In this document: one piece after another, positions 26,362-38,443 of the stretch | How the letters are laid out: each line of letters opens with the position of its first letter | How positions within the stretch are numbered: the first letter of the stretch is position 1 | Assembly: GCF_000150275.1 (NCBI RefSeq) | Contig: NW_002060949.1 | Coordinates: 4,959,193-5,023,192, forward strand | Direction of reading: 5' to 3' | Source: Trichoplax adhaerens | Taxonomy: Eukaryota > Placozoa > Uniplacotomia > Trichoplacea > Trichoplacidae | Length of the DNA: 64,000 bases | Notes under the pieces: generated by a model | Told to the model about the DNA's origin: nothing | Seen by the model: only the letters and a program-made list of their open reading frames with translations | Databases searched by the model: none | Position numbers and translations under genes: made by a program

Positions 26362-27220
26362 GTACTCTACTCGATTAGCAACAGCAAAGTCATCTATTCT
26401 CTTTACTAAATAATGTGAAAGTTGTCGAATTAATTCAAGCGCTCCATTGATCCCTAAGCTGGTTCTCGAATACTGTACAGTACACTGTGTACAGTGTACA
26501 GTGTACAGTACGCCAAACTAGAGTACAGTACAGTACTGTACTGCGCTTAGTGCCGACTGCAGACTACAGTACAAATTATACTGTACTGAACACAGTGTAC
26601 AGTATATGTAGTACTGTACATTGTACTGTAGTGTACTCTACTCTTTTAGCAATTAGCAGCAGCAAAGTCATCTATTCTCTTTACTAATAAGAGTGAAACC
26701 TTGTCATATTAATTCAAGCGCTCCATTGATCCCTAAGCTGGTTCTCGCATACTGTACTGTACACTGTACAGCACTGTATAATAGCAGTGTACTCTGCTCT
26801 ATTAGCAATTAGCAACAGCAAAGTCATCTATTCTCTTTACTAATAAGAGTGAAACGATGTCGTATTATTAATTCAAGCGCTCCATTGATCTCTAAGCTGG
26901 CTCTCGCATACTGTACAGTACAGTGTACTGTATAGTCTACAGCACGCCAAACTACTGTACTGTAGAGTACTGCGCTTAGTGCCGACTACAGTACAAGAGC
27001 AACAGCAAAGTCATCTATTCTCTTTGCTAATAAGAGTGAAACGTTGTCATCATATTAATTCAAGCGCTTCATTGATCCCTAAGCTAGTTCTCGCAATAGC
27101 AATGTACTCTACTCTATTAGCAATTAGCAACAGCAAAGTCATCTATTCTCTTTACTAATAAGAGTGAAACGTTGTCCTATTAATTCAAGCGCTCCATTGA
27201 TCCTTAAGCTCGTTCTCGCA
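26362..27220. repeat. Five-copy tandem repeat with embedded GTACW blocks
   Basis: Units of about 115 bp start near 26362, 26633, 26789, 26996 and 27103. Each runs from GTACTCTACTC / TTAGCAACAGCAAAG through CAAGCGCTCCATTGATCC to CTAAGCTGGTTCTCGCA. Four of the five are followed immediately by TACTGTAC palindromes of variable length; copy 4 has lost them. A second shared segment (GCCAAACTA...GCGCTTAGTGCCGACT) appears near 26509-26565 and 26944-26990, so a larger unit has been duplicated as well. Confidence 0.93.
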
Positions 27221-27351
27221 TACTGTACTGTACTGTACACAGTGTACAGTACAATAGCTTCTCATGCCTGTACAGTACAATGTTCTGTACAAGTGTACAT
27301 TCCTTGACGTGCACTGTCTACACAACGCGTGCGCACTTGTTAAAATCAAAC

Positions 27352-30340
27352 ATGGCAGATCGCAGTAGAAGGAGAATCAACATCGAAGGCGTGTTGCGAT
27401 TCGCATTAGAACATCAAGATGCCCCAGCTGCTGGAGGAGAAATTGCCTATCAGCCTATTTCGGAAGATGTAAGCTATACAATGTTAGAAAAAGATCGATT
27501 TTCATGCTAGCTAAGCCTAGATCGTTTACTATCGTATTTAGTAGTTTTTTCTTCAACCAAGTGTTGATTTCATACTCAAGTCGGTGATTCAGTAAACACT
27601 GTTGAATCTCTCATATTGTATCATTGACACAACGATCTTGAACAGACGAACAATAGTAGGATAGTATCAATGCATAATATAACTTTCTCTTCCTTAATCG
27701 ATCAACTTATTTTGACTTGAACATAACTATACAAGAACATTCATACACACGTAATGTTGCATATACGTATGGTGTAGTAGATCGAGAAAATGGGTTCAGA
27801 AATGTATTGGTTTTAAACTGCATATCATAGACACGTGGGGAATGGATCTAGCATAAAATGATCCTTCTCCTCATTGGAGATACGATTTATAACTCTACGT
27901 AGAAAGTACTACAGGAAGTGTTGAAACACTTATACTAATATTGATGAATAAATGGATTGATTAATGTAAAGAGACGGACCTGGTTGAGAGCAGCATTAGA
28001 TTTTTTATCCAGCGCAGAAAGTGAAATTGATCGCTTGAAAGCTTGTACGGAAGTATTGAAAAAATCGGAAATGAAACGAAAGGAGCGCAATATTGATACT
28101 TATGCTGATTCCGATGAAGACAAAAAATTAGTTCTAAATGCTTTGGAGGAGATTATTGAAATTATCGATCAGATCGATAATGCACGAGGTAAGTTTTTGC
28201 TTTATGTTCATGATAACATTTAAAAAGTTAAGCTTGTTCATTCCATGTAAATATCAATGCATTTCTTTTCCAATAAAATAAACTTCAGTATTCAGTATTG
28301 TGATAGTGCAGTTTTCCTCTTATAGATTGTAGGTAGATGTAATTTTCGTTATTTGCATTATTAGATTTCTGTACTATTGGTGGATTGAAATATGTGGTTA
28401 ATTTAATCGAGGAAATCAAAAACAAGTAAGTTATTCCACTGTACCGGTAATACGAGTACGCGTATTAATATTACATATAAATAGAAGCTGGTTACTTTAA
28501 CCTACTGTAGAACAGTTTAATGTCGATGTAATTACGCCTGGTTGAAGTGATATCACATTTTACTATTCGAAGATATATCTATTTGATATGGGAGTTCAAA
28601 GTGTCAAATTAATGTCTGATGCAAATATGCTATTAGTGTATACTGTACACCTTAGCGGCTAATGTTACCGCTTGAATTGAATTCAGTCAATTAATAAGAT
28701 ACTATGGTTACCCTGATCCCACTCATGACGGGATTATGTTCCGCTGTAAAGTAATTTCAGATTGGATTTATAAATTGTCTGTAGTCCTTTACAGTGACAC
28801 CTGTATGGTATTTGATTTGATCTTGCTAATATGAACATTTTATGAACGAATTAATGATTTCAGTGATATCATTATTGCCTCATGTAACGTAATTGCCACC
28901 GTCACTCAAAACAATCCATCGTGTCAAGACTTTGCTATTCGTTGCAAAGTTATTCAGCCGTTACTAAATTTGTTGCAAAACTCGGATGTGACAGAAGTTA
29001 AGGTTAAATGCGTATATGCATTATCAGGTGAGAGGAACTACTATTTGAAAGCACTCTATTATGACATCATGCTGTATACTTTGAAATATCATTGAGCATG
29101 TATCGGCTACGAAGATAGCAATTGCCTCTGTCATAAAGCTAGTTCTAGTTATTTATTGCTACAGTCGAAAGTTTCAAGCCTTACTGTCCTATAGATTAGG
29201 CAATGTAGTACATCCGGATGCATCCTAGCCGTGTAGTATATTTTCATTAACAAATGAATGATAGGCTGTTTGTCATTTTTGCTCTATCGTACATTCATAG
29301 TCTTAACAGATACACGATCGTAGCGATTAAAATTCTTTTTAGAAAATCTTCAACTGCGCTGCCTGCGCAATATGTATACGTAAATCATTCATCTAATAAA
29401 TTATATCTTCTAACTGGAGATCGCTTAATGCAACATTTATGCAAAGAATCTTTTCGTAACGTCTTGATTTCATTAATGAGTAGACAGTAGACTATGGTTC
29501 TAGTTTTAAGTATATCTGGATTTGAAATACAATATTGTCAAATTATAGCATATAAACAAATTATGCAAAAGAATGGCATCCAGTATAACTTTTATAAAGT
29601 AAGCTAATAAAATACTGTTACCTTACAATAGGCCTGATTAGAGAGCACATAAAGGCCCAGGAGTCATTCGCTGAAAACGATGGATACTCAATTATTGTTC
29701 GTTCCCTACAAGTGAAGGCGCCAAAATTGCGAATTAAAATAGCTTTCTTATGTAAAGCGTTGTGTGCTCATCAACCTGAAATTAAAGGTAAGATTATTCC
29801 AATTAATATTACCAGCATGATGATACCAAAATATGCCAAAAAGTATTGGGTTTAAATGTACATTAATATCGTTTGGTTATTGTATGGCTATTAACTATGT
29901 TTTGTGATTGTTTAATTTCTGTTCTAGATATTCTACTTCGCGTTGGATTTGTTGATCACCTTGCTGTGATTTTGCAGGAACCTCACAATAGCTACCATGA
30001 ACACGTCTTGAGCGCATTAGTAGCTATAACCGATAATTGTGCTCCTGCCGTTGAAGCATGCCGTCAATCGCATCTTGAATTTGAAAAATCACTACGCTCG
30101 ATCAAAGATCAAATTTTATCTAGCCCTGAATTACGTGATTCACAGCAGGTATATTACGATAACTTTTGTAATCATCGTATTAAAACGTAGTAATTATAGC
30201 AAGAGCAGCTTACAGTACTATCGCTATGATGAGTGCCGTTAACTTTATCAAATATTGATTTACAGGAAGAGCTGCAATATTGTGAGAAATTATTAACCTG
30301 CTGTTTTGACAGTGATACTTTAGCAGTCGGAGAAAGATAG
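27352..30340 (+). CDS. HSPBP1: Hsp70-binding protein 1 (Fes1/HspBP1 nucleotide exchange factor)
   Basis: Cytosolic armadillo-repeat co-chaperone that binds the Hsp70 ATPase lobe and promotes ADP release. Seven exons: 27352-27468, 27972-28188, 28365-28425, 28864-29027, 29632-29787, 29928-30148, 30266-30340. Phases agree and give 336 residues, close to the vertebrate length. Recognisable segments are an N-terminal helix (INIEGVLRFALEHQ), ISEDRRTWLRAALDFL, matching the family's SEERRQWLQEAM, and an acidic linker. Armadillo repeats follow with ASCNVIATVTQNNPSCQ, VKVKCVYALS, RIKIAFLCKALCAHQPE and HEHVLSALVAI, and the end is EELQYCEKLLTCCF. The start ATG is the first in a good context and lies 130 bp after a tandem array that occupies the likely promoter. 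Its 3' end faces cathepsin C. Confidence 0.96.
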
Positions 30341-31519
30341 TTTTCAAATGGCATACAGACTGCTATGGGACTAATTCTTATAAATCCAAAGTCATAATCA
30401 TATGGCACTAAATTTACTGTGTATAGCGATACGAATATATTAACGATTTTATTATGGTTGATGCTTATCTCACTTCAGCAACGGGTACATTTATTTTGAG
30501 ACTAGATGTATATGAACGTCTAACTATTTCAATTTTAACTCTGTTGTTAACGTTAAGTAGCTCTTTAGTATCAATTAGATCGATTAAGTTTTTTCGTCGT
30601 AATTGACGATATTTATGTCATTTTCACTTTAAAATTGTATGACACTAATCTATATCGTGATCATGCGGTGGCACCGTACGATAACTAATATACATACTCG
30701 TATATATATATATGTTTACGCAGACAGATTGCGAATTGAATGGCTTGTATTTGTCTTTTCTAGATAAAACATACTGGATAGTAACATAATAGATGCTTCT
30801 ATTTCAATAAAATTACTATGAATTGTTGATTATAAACGGCTTTATAATTAAATTTTGTTTCATAGTTACAAGCAGCAGTTGTTAATTACTGATTCAGAGC
30901 AGGAATGTTTTAATAATTTAATCCGCTAGTTCCTTGCTATAACTTTATAGTTTTAGAAAAGGCACAGTATTTTCAATGTATAGGCACAAGATCGAATAAG
31001 AAAAGTGATACACCTATCTATGAAACGAAGCTGGCAAGCCTTATTGCTTAATGCCTTTCATGATACAGTACATAGAAGGAGAAGCCTTTAACTATAACAA
31101 AATAGTTAATTGACCGTAAATACCGTAAATTCAGATCAGTTGTCAGTTAATAATATGCGCTGTAAGTGTCAGAAGAAGACGACTACTATTATTATATCAT
31201 AGTTAAGATATACTAGGCTACCAAATTGGCTTATGCAAAGCGTAAAATGTGTCAAGAGTTGGATTAAAATACAAACGAGGTACTGCAACTCTAATTTCTT
31301 TTCTTTATTTATTAGGGCAAAATCGATCAAATTTTAACTGCTACACATTAAGCTATAGTATTAATATTTCATTCTTGTAATATGATATCATGCGCTTACC
31401 TACATCACGCGTCTATATGAAATACAGAAAATGATTTGAATACTTTACGTAAAAATTTAGAAATTTTCTTACAGTGTACTAGACTAAAATATGACTATCA
31501 TAAAATTATGCATTTATTT
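30341..31519. other. Tail-to-tail intergenic region
   Basis: AT-rich spacer between the 3' ends of HSPBP1 and CTSC. It includes a short TA microsatellite near 30700. One isolated GTAC motif near 31070. No gene recognised. Confidence 0.6.
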
Positions 31520-33154
31520 TTAATCCACAGGGGTGACAGCAACAGCTTCATTCTCAATGCTGCATTCATCAACACCACGAAGGATTCTAAAAAAGCCATT
31601 TTCTCCCCATTTTGTTCCCCTACATTATAAGTATTATATTTTTTTAGAAATAAGATTGAAATATTTATCAGAGTTAAGGTAATAAAAGGATAATTGTTAA
31701 TTAAGTTGATCTTGTATATATGCGATAATTAAATATTTATCTTCTTTAGATAGTAAGCACAAAGAATCTAATTAAAAAATTCAATGTCGAGATAATCTAT
31801 AAGCATACATCATCATATCGGTTACATCAATTGATTACTCATGACTGACTTACCAAGAATTTTTAACAATCCAGTAGTCTTTGCCAGATTTCTGGTCAGT
31901 TCCATAGCCAACTAATAAAACAGCATGGTTGGTAATCTGCCATGGATTATAACTATCTCCTAATCCGGTATGCTGATAAATACCACCTTTGTAATGCTTA
32001 AAATCGCCATAAACCTCAAAACTAATAGAAATAGGGCCATTCTTTACCAACTCGCGCATCATAAGGTATTCATTGCATGCACCGTAAAATCCACCAACGT
32101 AATAGTAGTTCGTGGTCGAATGGCGACGGCATTTCGATTTGGTTTCTTTACACGGTTCGTCTTTTCCATTATAAGGGAAGCAGCTTTCTTCAACTAAGCC
32201 AAAATCTTCACCATATTTACCAGCTATTAAGTATGGAAAACCACCAGCGCAACCTTGCGCGTACTCACTACAACTGACAACATCTTGAGGAGACATTACT
32301 CTTTTTACGCTATTCTTACTTAGCACTCTGAGTCGAGCTTCATACATTGCCATGGAACTAAATGCGTAACAGCTACCACATGCTCCTTGATTTCTGACAG
32401 GCGATACGTAGTTCACGTTGGATACATTACGCCAATCAAACTGTTTTGGGAAGTAAATAAATTCGTCACTGTTACGAGATAGTCTATCTCGTTTCATCCT
32501 AAGTCGAGGTCCAGCGAAAGATTTGGGTACAGTTGGTCTACCAGATCGCATATTTAATTCAGCTAGAGTAAAATCTTCATATTCTGGGTATTCAGTAGCA
32601 GTCCACAAGCTTTGTGCACTATTAATTTGATTGATATAATCTTTATTGGGTATATATTTACGATGTTTTTGAAATTCTTGTAGAACAATTTGCTCTCTTA
32701 GATCGTGAGTACGAATTTCAGTACCTGATGGATGCATTTTAGTAGCATAATAGCATTGCCAATTGCTGTTATCGGTACTATGAGCCCATCCAAGTTGGGT
32801 TTGATCGCACATACTGGTTACTTTTGATCCGTGCTTAACATATTTGGAAAATGCAAAGTATTTTCTACCAGCTAAGACAATTTCAAATCCTTGATTATAA
32901 ACCATTGTCCAAAAGCCTACATTTCCAGCAGCATCGACTGCTTTATCGGGAAAGAGTAGGTGAACAGTATAGTTGTTGGTAATCTTGAAATTTTTAGAGC
33001 AATCCACTTTCTTGGTCATTCCATCAACACCCAAGTGCAGCACCCATGTACCAACGGAATCGCCATAAGTACAATTGGCTGGTGTATCGCTCTTGCATAA
33101 AGCTAAAAAGGAAAAAAGAACGACAACAACGCCAGCAAAATAGCGAGAATTCAT
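31520..33154 (-). CDS. CTSC: Cathepsin C (dipeptidyl peptidase I)
   Basis: Lysosomal papain-family protease that removes N-terminal dipeptides and activates granule serine proteases in vertebrates. Two exons, 33154-31854 and 31619-31520, join across TG|GTAAGT to complete the Trp of KNSW, giving 466 residues (human about 463). A signal peptide ([20 protein letters not shown]) is followed by the exclusion domain, starting [20 protein letters not shown], which blocks the active-site cleft and makes the enzyme a dipeptidase. The propeptide follows, then the mature chain from FDWRNVSNV. The oxyanion Gln and catalytic Cys near 262 lie in [10 protein letters not shown], His near 410 in [10 protein letters not shown], Asn near 432 in KNSW. 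The end is [15 protein letters not shown]. All catalytic residues are present. The start is the ATG before the signal peptide; the frame is open further upstream, but only from non-ATG codons. Confidence 0.97.
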
Positions 33155-33345
33155 GTCGATATTGGTAGTCGATTGGAGGGAAAATGCTTGATGTTTGTCG
33201 GCGAGATTTTCCTGACTGGTTGCAAGGTTACCGACTTCCAGTGTCACCGTATCGCTGCTTCGAGCTTGAATCACATGATTCGCATGCAAATTATTCACTT
33301 TTGTGTTACATACCGTACCGTACCATAAGGGTTACCTTCATGAAG

Positions 33346-33423
33346 GCTACAGTACTGTACTGCACTGAACCACAGTACTCTGCATTGTAGCGTTTAGTGT
33401 ACTGTACTGTACTGTAGAGTACT
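33346..33423. repeat. GTACW palindromic repeat cluster
   Basis: Short set of TACAGTACTGTAC and TACTGTACTGTA units about 190 bp upstream of the cathepsin C start codon. Confidence 0.82.
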
Positions 33424-34035
33424 TACTAGAGATTGTATAAAATTTACAGTATCCCAGCAACAACTTCGACACCTGGAGAGCCTAGACCATAACATATAAC
33501 GGTAGTGATAAATTATTTGTCAGGTCTAGATAAATATAATATTTGGAGGGCCTTCATGAGTGCTATAGTAGATTGGAGTCGGATTGGACGCGAGAAAACA
33601 ATCTTGCATTTCGAAATGAATAAGATGGAAGTTGCAGAATACTGCAGTGTACAGTGCCATAAGCGGCAGGTTTTTTTCTTTAAGCCCATGATATTACTCT
33701 GGCACATACTGTTCGCTACGAATTGCTTCTACGGATTACTAACTGTATCAATTAATTTAGTTAACCGTATACAGTAGTTTATTTAATTTAATTAGTATGT
33801 ATTTTTGGTAAGATCCTACTAACTTTCAGGTTATTCACAGAAGATTGTACTTTAAATAGCATATTGCGTGGATTTTATACATTAATTCATTAAATAATTA
33901 ATTATAATGAATTCATGGAGTAAGAAATAGCAGAATCATGCAATATTTTCTAATGAAAAGAGTGTATAAAAATGACCGTAGTTAAACTACAGTACTGTAT
34001 CTAGTAACTAATTATAATATTAATAATTCATTCGC

Positions 34036-34052
34036 TAGGGTTAGGGTTAGGG
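34036..34052 (+). repeat. Interstitial telomere-like TTAGGG repeat
   Basis: Reads TAGGGTTAGGGTTAGGG, nearly three perfect animal telomere hexamers inside AT-rich DNA. It may mark an old break repair by telomerase or be chance simple sequence. Confidence 0.85.
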
Positions 34053-35345
34053 ATATATACAGTATAAAATAATTGATTCACCGCTCGTGTAAACGGATCT
34101 ACAGTATTCAATACTGTAGATAGAGCTGAAAGTATTACTGTTAAGAAACCTGGAGCAGTATATAAAGTGATGGTAGTGGTAGTAACTTGTCAGTATGCAC
34201 TTTCTGGGCTTCCTACGTATTGCCATTTCTGCTAATTTAAACTTCTTACTAGTTATAGTTACTTATTGCTAGTAATATAGTACTATACTACACTACTGGA
34301 TATTGTATGAACATGAAGGACTCACCTGTACGAGTATACACTATTGTATACCAATAAGCAACCAATATGAAGTTCTTAAGAGTACTAATGTAAGACTCCG
34401 CTAACTGCATTAAAAAAATGGCTATAACTGGTGATACGCTGAATTGATAGTCGTAAACAACATCAGTATCGCTAGTTCTTTTATAACTCAACAAAATATA
34501 GCTTACATAGAGAAAATGGAACACTTTGCCGCTGCCATTGTCATTTGACCTCGCAGCTTCGTTACTTTATTTATATACTCAACAAAAGATAATAATATGA
34601 TGATAGCGTCGTGAAAAATATAAATATGCCTACATTCCTCTACAAATCCACGATAAGCTGCAAACTACGTACTAAATTTTTTTGTAATACGTCAATTTAA
34701 CTGACTATGAGTGCAGTATAAGTAGATACGTATTAGCGAGAATCGAGTCGTATAAGAATGGCCCTACCAGCTACATTTGGCACAATGTCCATCAACTGAA
34801 GTTTTTTGGCTGTACAGTATTCATTATATATAGCCTCACATTATATCTGTATATTTATCCATTTATATATGTATATATAATAAATAGATATCAAATAGGT
34901 TGAATAAATTTTAGGACGCTAAAGAGGATTAGTAAGAGTAGATGACAATCAAATCTTCAAATTGGCTGCCCAATTGAATAGGTATACGCCTTATGTATAT
35001 CATACAATGTGTGCAATATATACAAAGTATTATTCTCTAATTCGCACAGAACGAATATCTGGTTATTATTGGTATACGAGTCAACCTACCAGTCGGTAAT
35101 GGCGATTATTTCGATATAGTAAATCATCGACACCCCAGAATACAATACACGCTAGAGGGCTATCTCGATAATTAACACCTATCATGTAAAGTTTACAATA
35201 TAATACATAATCTCTAGCAATTCCTATCAATTTATACAATGAATGTCATCAACTGAGCGTCAATTAATAAAATTGAACGGTTTATACAGTTCAAATCGCA
35301 ATATATTTATATATGAAATAATGTAATGGCTTATACTGTAACTAA

Positions 35346-36701
35346 TCAAACGTCTAACGGATGAGAATGGCATCTAATGGTTGGATTTCCAACAGGGAAA
35401 TCGTCTGTGATGGCTAATTCACTAAAATCTATTCTCACTTTTCTGGCAATTTGCAACATTCTAATTTGATCTTTTGGACGGATTTGATGTTCGGCAAATC
35501 GAGACTCAATTTCACCTCTTGTATAGTTATGATTAGGTTCAGGAGGATAATAAACATGAAATCCTGTCGTAAAAATGAAAGACTTGAAGTTACGATTCAC
35601 TGGCAATGAGAGAAAATTACAGTGTGTGCGTATACTACTTTACTCTATTATACGTAGTAGTGTCATTCTGTAATTGTAAATCAGTATTTCATGAGTAACT
35701 TTTGCATCTAAGCAAAATGTACTTTAACTAACAGGAATCAATGATAAAACTTGACCACAGTAAAAGCATCAGTAAAAAAGGTGATATAATATTTCAATGA
35801 AGCAAAATATCGACTCACGATTATCATGTTGAGGAATGACATTGAATTGTCTACCCAAAATGGCGACGTAAACGTCATCCACACTACTAATCACACGAAC
35901 AGATTTGATAGCTAAAAGTAACTTTTTGACGACCGATCCCGACATTACGTAGGCAAAACCAGAGCAAAATTTAGGAAAATGATCAGCAGGATAATCTTCA
36001 TATGATACGAAGTACTTATTCCGTCTATCGCGAACGACCATACGAGCTAGAAGAGAGTGAGAAGAGCGACAAATCCAGACGTCTTCGTCGTATCGTGTTA
36101 GAGCAAATTCTCGGATAGCATCAAATAGGAGTGGAGCATTGACGAAAATATCGTCATCACCTTTGAAGAAAAATTTGGGCTGACAGTTCCGATGAGCCCA
36201 CTGCATTCCGAGTAAGGTCTTGTAGGTTAAATTTTTCATACAATCAATAAATTCTCCTAATACTAAGTCGCCATACATGTGAGATTCTTCTTCGATTTTC
36301 TTATCCTTTTCTGGGTCTCCAGTCCTACCAATGACAAATAACGTCCTCCAAGCATAAGGATGATTGATCCTATTGATGTATTCCTTGCCATCTCCCCAAC
36401 TTCGTCTAATTGCATTTCGCCTTTCAAAGTGAGTTGGATACGAATTAATAACTAAGAGTACGAAAGCAGGTTGATCGCATGGTGTAGCGCTGGAACGGTT
36501 GTTGAAATTTAACTTATATACCATTTCATCGTCGGGTAAAACATTGGCTTGAACGATATAAACTAATAACACAATATACATTACTATCCCCATGATCATA
36601 CAAGTTCCTAACGCACACATAAAACATGAAGGTAAATATTCTCTTTTAACAGAAGTGGTGACGAATCGTTTGGCTCTTTTTCGTTTGAATGTACGAGTCA
36701 T
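35346..36701 (-). CDS. GT31-family beta-1,3-glycosyltransferase (type II membrane protein)
   Basis: Golgi enzyme adding galactose or N-acetylglucosamine in beta-1,3 linkage to glycans. Two exons, 36701-35819 and 35599-35346, join at C|GTGAGT and TTGCCAG and give 378 residues. A basic cytosolic tail (MTRTFKRKRAKR) precedes one signal-anchor helix near residues 28-51, as in Golgi transferases. Family motifs in order are RRNAIRRSWGDG, FFFKGDDDIFVN (the metal-binding DxD region), FPKFCSGFAYVMSG and VDDVYVAILG (in place of the usual EDVyvG). The lumenal domain has NRS and NLT glycosylation sites. The closest group is beta3GalT/beta3GnT, but the acceptor and donor cannot be named. No galectin or second catalytic domain is present. 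Confidence 0.9.
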
Positions 36702-37033
36702 GGATTACTCAACCACCATCTACAGTGCGTGTACGATGCCTTTGGAAAGCTAAAATTCGTATCGTAGTCAATTGCTTGAGCAGTGTTGAAAAAATGCCAC
36801 GTTCGAAGGCAGTTTCTGCCTAATTCTTGAAGTGATCCAAATGATAGTTTAAGCAATCAAAGAAGGATTATAATTCCAAGTTATAAATAAACTGCAACTT
36901 TATCGTATGCTAGGAATAGCTTTCATGTACATTTTGAATCCTTCCTGAACTGAGCAGAGAGGCGTGAGGCTCGAGGAGATGTCAAGCACTGTTGAAATCA
37001 TATCATTGTACTCTACCGAGGCGTTGACTCACT

Positions 37034-37237
37034 ACAGTACAATTTTACAATCTTTTTTACAGTACAGTATGCAATAACAGTCATGGCTAATGAATTTTGA
37101 ACTGTACTGTACAGTACAGTACTGTATAGTACTGTACCATTTGACATTTACAGTACTGAAAGTTTTACAGCACTGTACAGTACTGTACAGTACAGTGTAC
37201 AGTACTGTACTGTACAATGGACAGTACTGTACTGTCG
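37034..37237. repeat. GTACW palindromic repeat cluster
   Basis: Long run of GTACA/GTACT units, including near-perfect multi-unit palindromes at 37098-37130 and 37174-37215. It leads straight into the tandem array. Confidence 0.92.
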
Positions 37238-38320
37238 TGGGCCTGAGTGCTGGTGGATGGATGGACGTAAAGGACCAAAGAAGTGACACAATCGAGCTTG
37301 TTTCGCTCGTTTGTAGTGGCCTCAATGCCTCATTGGGTGCTGGTGGACGGACAGCCAACGAGGACCAAGGATGTGACACAAATGGACGAGCTTGTTTCGT
37401 TCGTTTGTAGTGGCCTCATTGAATGCTGGTGGACGGACAGCAACAAGGACCAAAGAAATGACACGAAACGAGCTTGTTTCGTTCGTTTTGTACAGTACAG
37501 TGTACAGTACAGTAGTGGCCTCATTGAGTGCTGGTGGACGGACAACCGGCAAGGACCAAAGAAGTGACACGAAACGAGCTTGTTTCGTTCGTTTGTAGTG
37601 GGACTAGTGGCCTCATTGAGTGCTGATGGACGGACAGCCAACAAGGACCAAAGAAGTGACACAATCGTGCTTGTTTCGTTCGTTTGTAAGTGGCCTCATT
37701 GAATGCTGGTGGACGGACAGCAACAAGGACCAAAGAAATGACACGAAACGAGCTTGTTTCGTTCGTTTTGTACAGTACAGTGTACAGTACAGCGTATAGT
37801 ACTGTACAGTAGTGGCCTCATTGAGTGCCGGTGGACGGACAACCGTCAAGGACCAAAGAAGTGACACGAAACGAGCTTGTTTCGTTCGTTTGTAGTGGGA
37901 CTAGTCTCATTGAGTGCTGGTGGACGGACAGCCTTCGAGGACCAAAGAGGTGACACGAAACGAGCTTGTTTCGTTCGTTTGTAGTGGCACTAGTGGCCTC
38001 ATTGAGTGCTGATGGACGGACAGCCATCAAGGACCAAAGAAGTGACACGAAACGAGCTTGTTTCGTTCGTTTGTAGTGGCCTCATTGAGTGCTGATGGAC
38101 GGACAGCCAACAAGGACCAAAGAAGTGACACGAAACGAGCTTGTTTCGTTCGTTTGTTGTGGCCTCATTGAGTGCTGATGGACGGACAGCCCGAAAGGAC
38201 CAAAGAAGTGACACAAATCGTGCTTGTTTCGTTCGTTTGTAGTGGCCTCATTGAGTGCTGGTGGACGGACAGCCGAAAGGACCAAAGAAGTAACACGATC
38301 GAGCTTGTTTCGTTTGGTAC
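37230..38320. repeat. About 12-copy tandem array with hairpin core
   Basis: Units of about 80-95 bp follow the scheme GTGGCCTCATTGAGTGCTGG, GACGGACAGCC, AAGGACCAAAGAAGTGACAC, then ACGAAACGAGCTTGTTTCGT. The last block is a hairpin with 7-bp arms (ACGAAAC / GTTTCGT) around GAGCTT. Two units, starting near 37410 and 37690, share the variant GAATGCTGG and CAACAAGG and carry the same GTACW insert after the hairpin. They are 280 bp apart, showing a higher-order duplication of about three units. The array is GC-richer than the surroundings. Confidence 0.95.
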
Positions 38321-38443
38321 TGAAGCAGTCCGGCAGGATTCCGGTGTTCAGTGAATTCACAGTGAAAAATCAACTACAAATGGATGCCAAATTCTGCAAA
38401 TAAAATCGAAATTTCATGATATAAACAACATCAACAATTTTCA

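Larger units (their letters stand above)
25486..27351. other. Head-to-head intergenic region between receptor and HSPBP1
   Basis: 1.9 kb shared 5' region. The receptor side has a GTACW cluster (25748-25826). The HSPBP1 side is filled by a five-copy tandem repeat ending only about 130 bp before the HSPBP1 ATG. Small palindromes such as TACGGTATT..GAATACCGTA lie near 26145-26170. No gene recognised. Confidence 0.7.
33155..35345. other. Intergenic region with telomere-like motif
   Basis: 2.2 kb between cathepsin C (5' side) and the 3' end of the GT31 gene. It contains a GTACW cluster at 33346-33423 and three telomere-like hexamers at 34036-34052. The overlapping open frames 33505-33777 (plus) and 33513-33707 (minus) show no recognised features and are probably chance. 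Confidence 0.6.
36702..38443. other. Head-to-head intergenic region, repeat-filled
   Basis: Shared 5' region of the GT31 gene and RAD54B. From 37034 to about 38320 it is almost entirely repeat (GTACW cluster, then a 12-copy tandem array), leaving about 330 bp beside the GT31 gene and about 120 bp beside RAD54B as unique sequence. Many overlapping open frames cross the array on both strands; they are repeat products. Confidence 0.75.

Noticed and set aside
33155-33298. 48-residue N-terminal extension of cathepsin C
   Set aside because: The frame is open upstream, but it begins at GTG and puts the signal peptide inside the protein; the ATG at 33154 places a normal signal peptide at the N-terminus.
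33505-33777. 90-codon plus-strand frame overlapping a minus-strand frame
   Set aside because: Both strands are open over the same stretch, with no signal peptide, domain or splice support.
37032-38360. Many overlapping open frames on both strands with Trp/Leu/Ser- or Cys/Thr-rich repeated peptides
   Set aside because: They are translations of the tandem array and the GTACW cluster in several frames at once, with no single conserved frame, no start context and no family resemblance.
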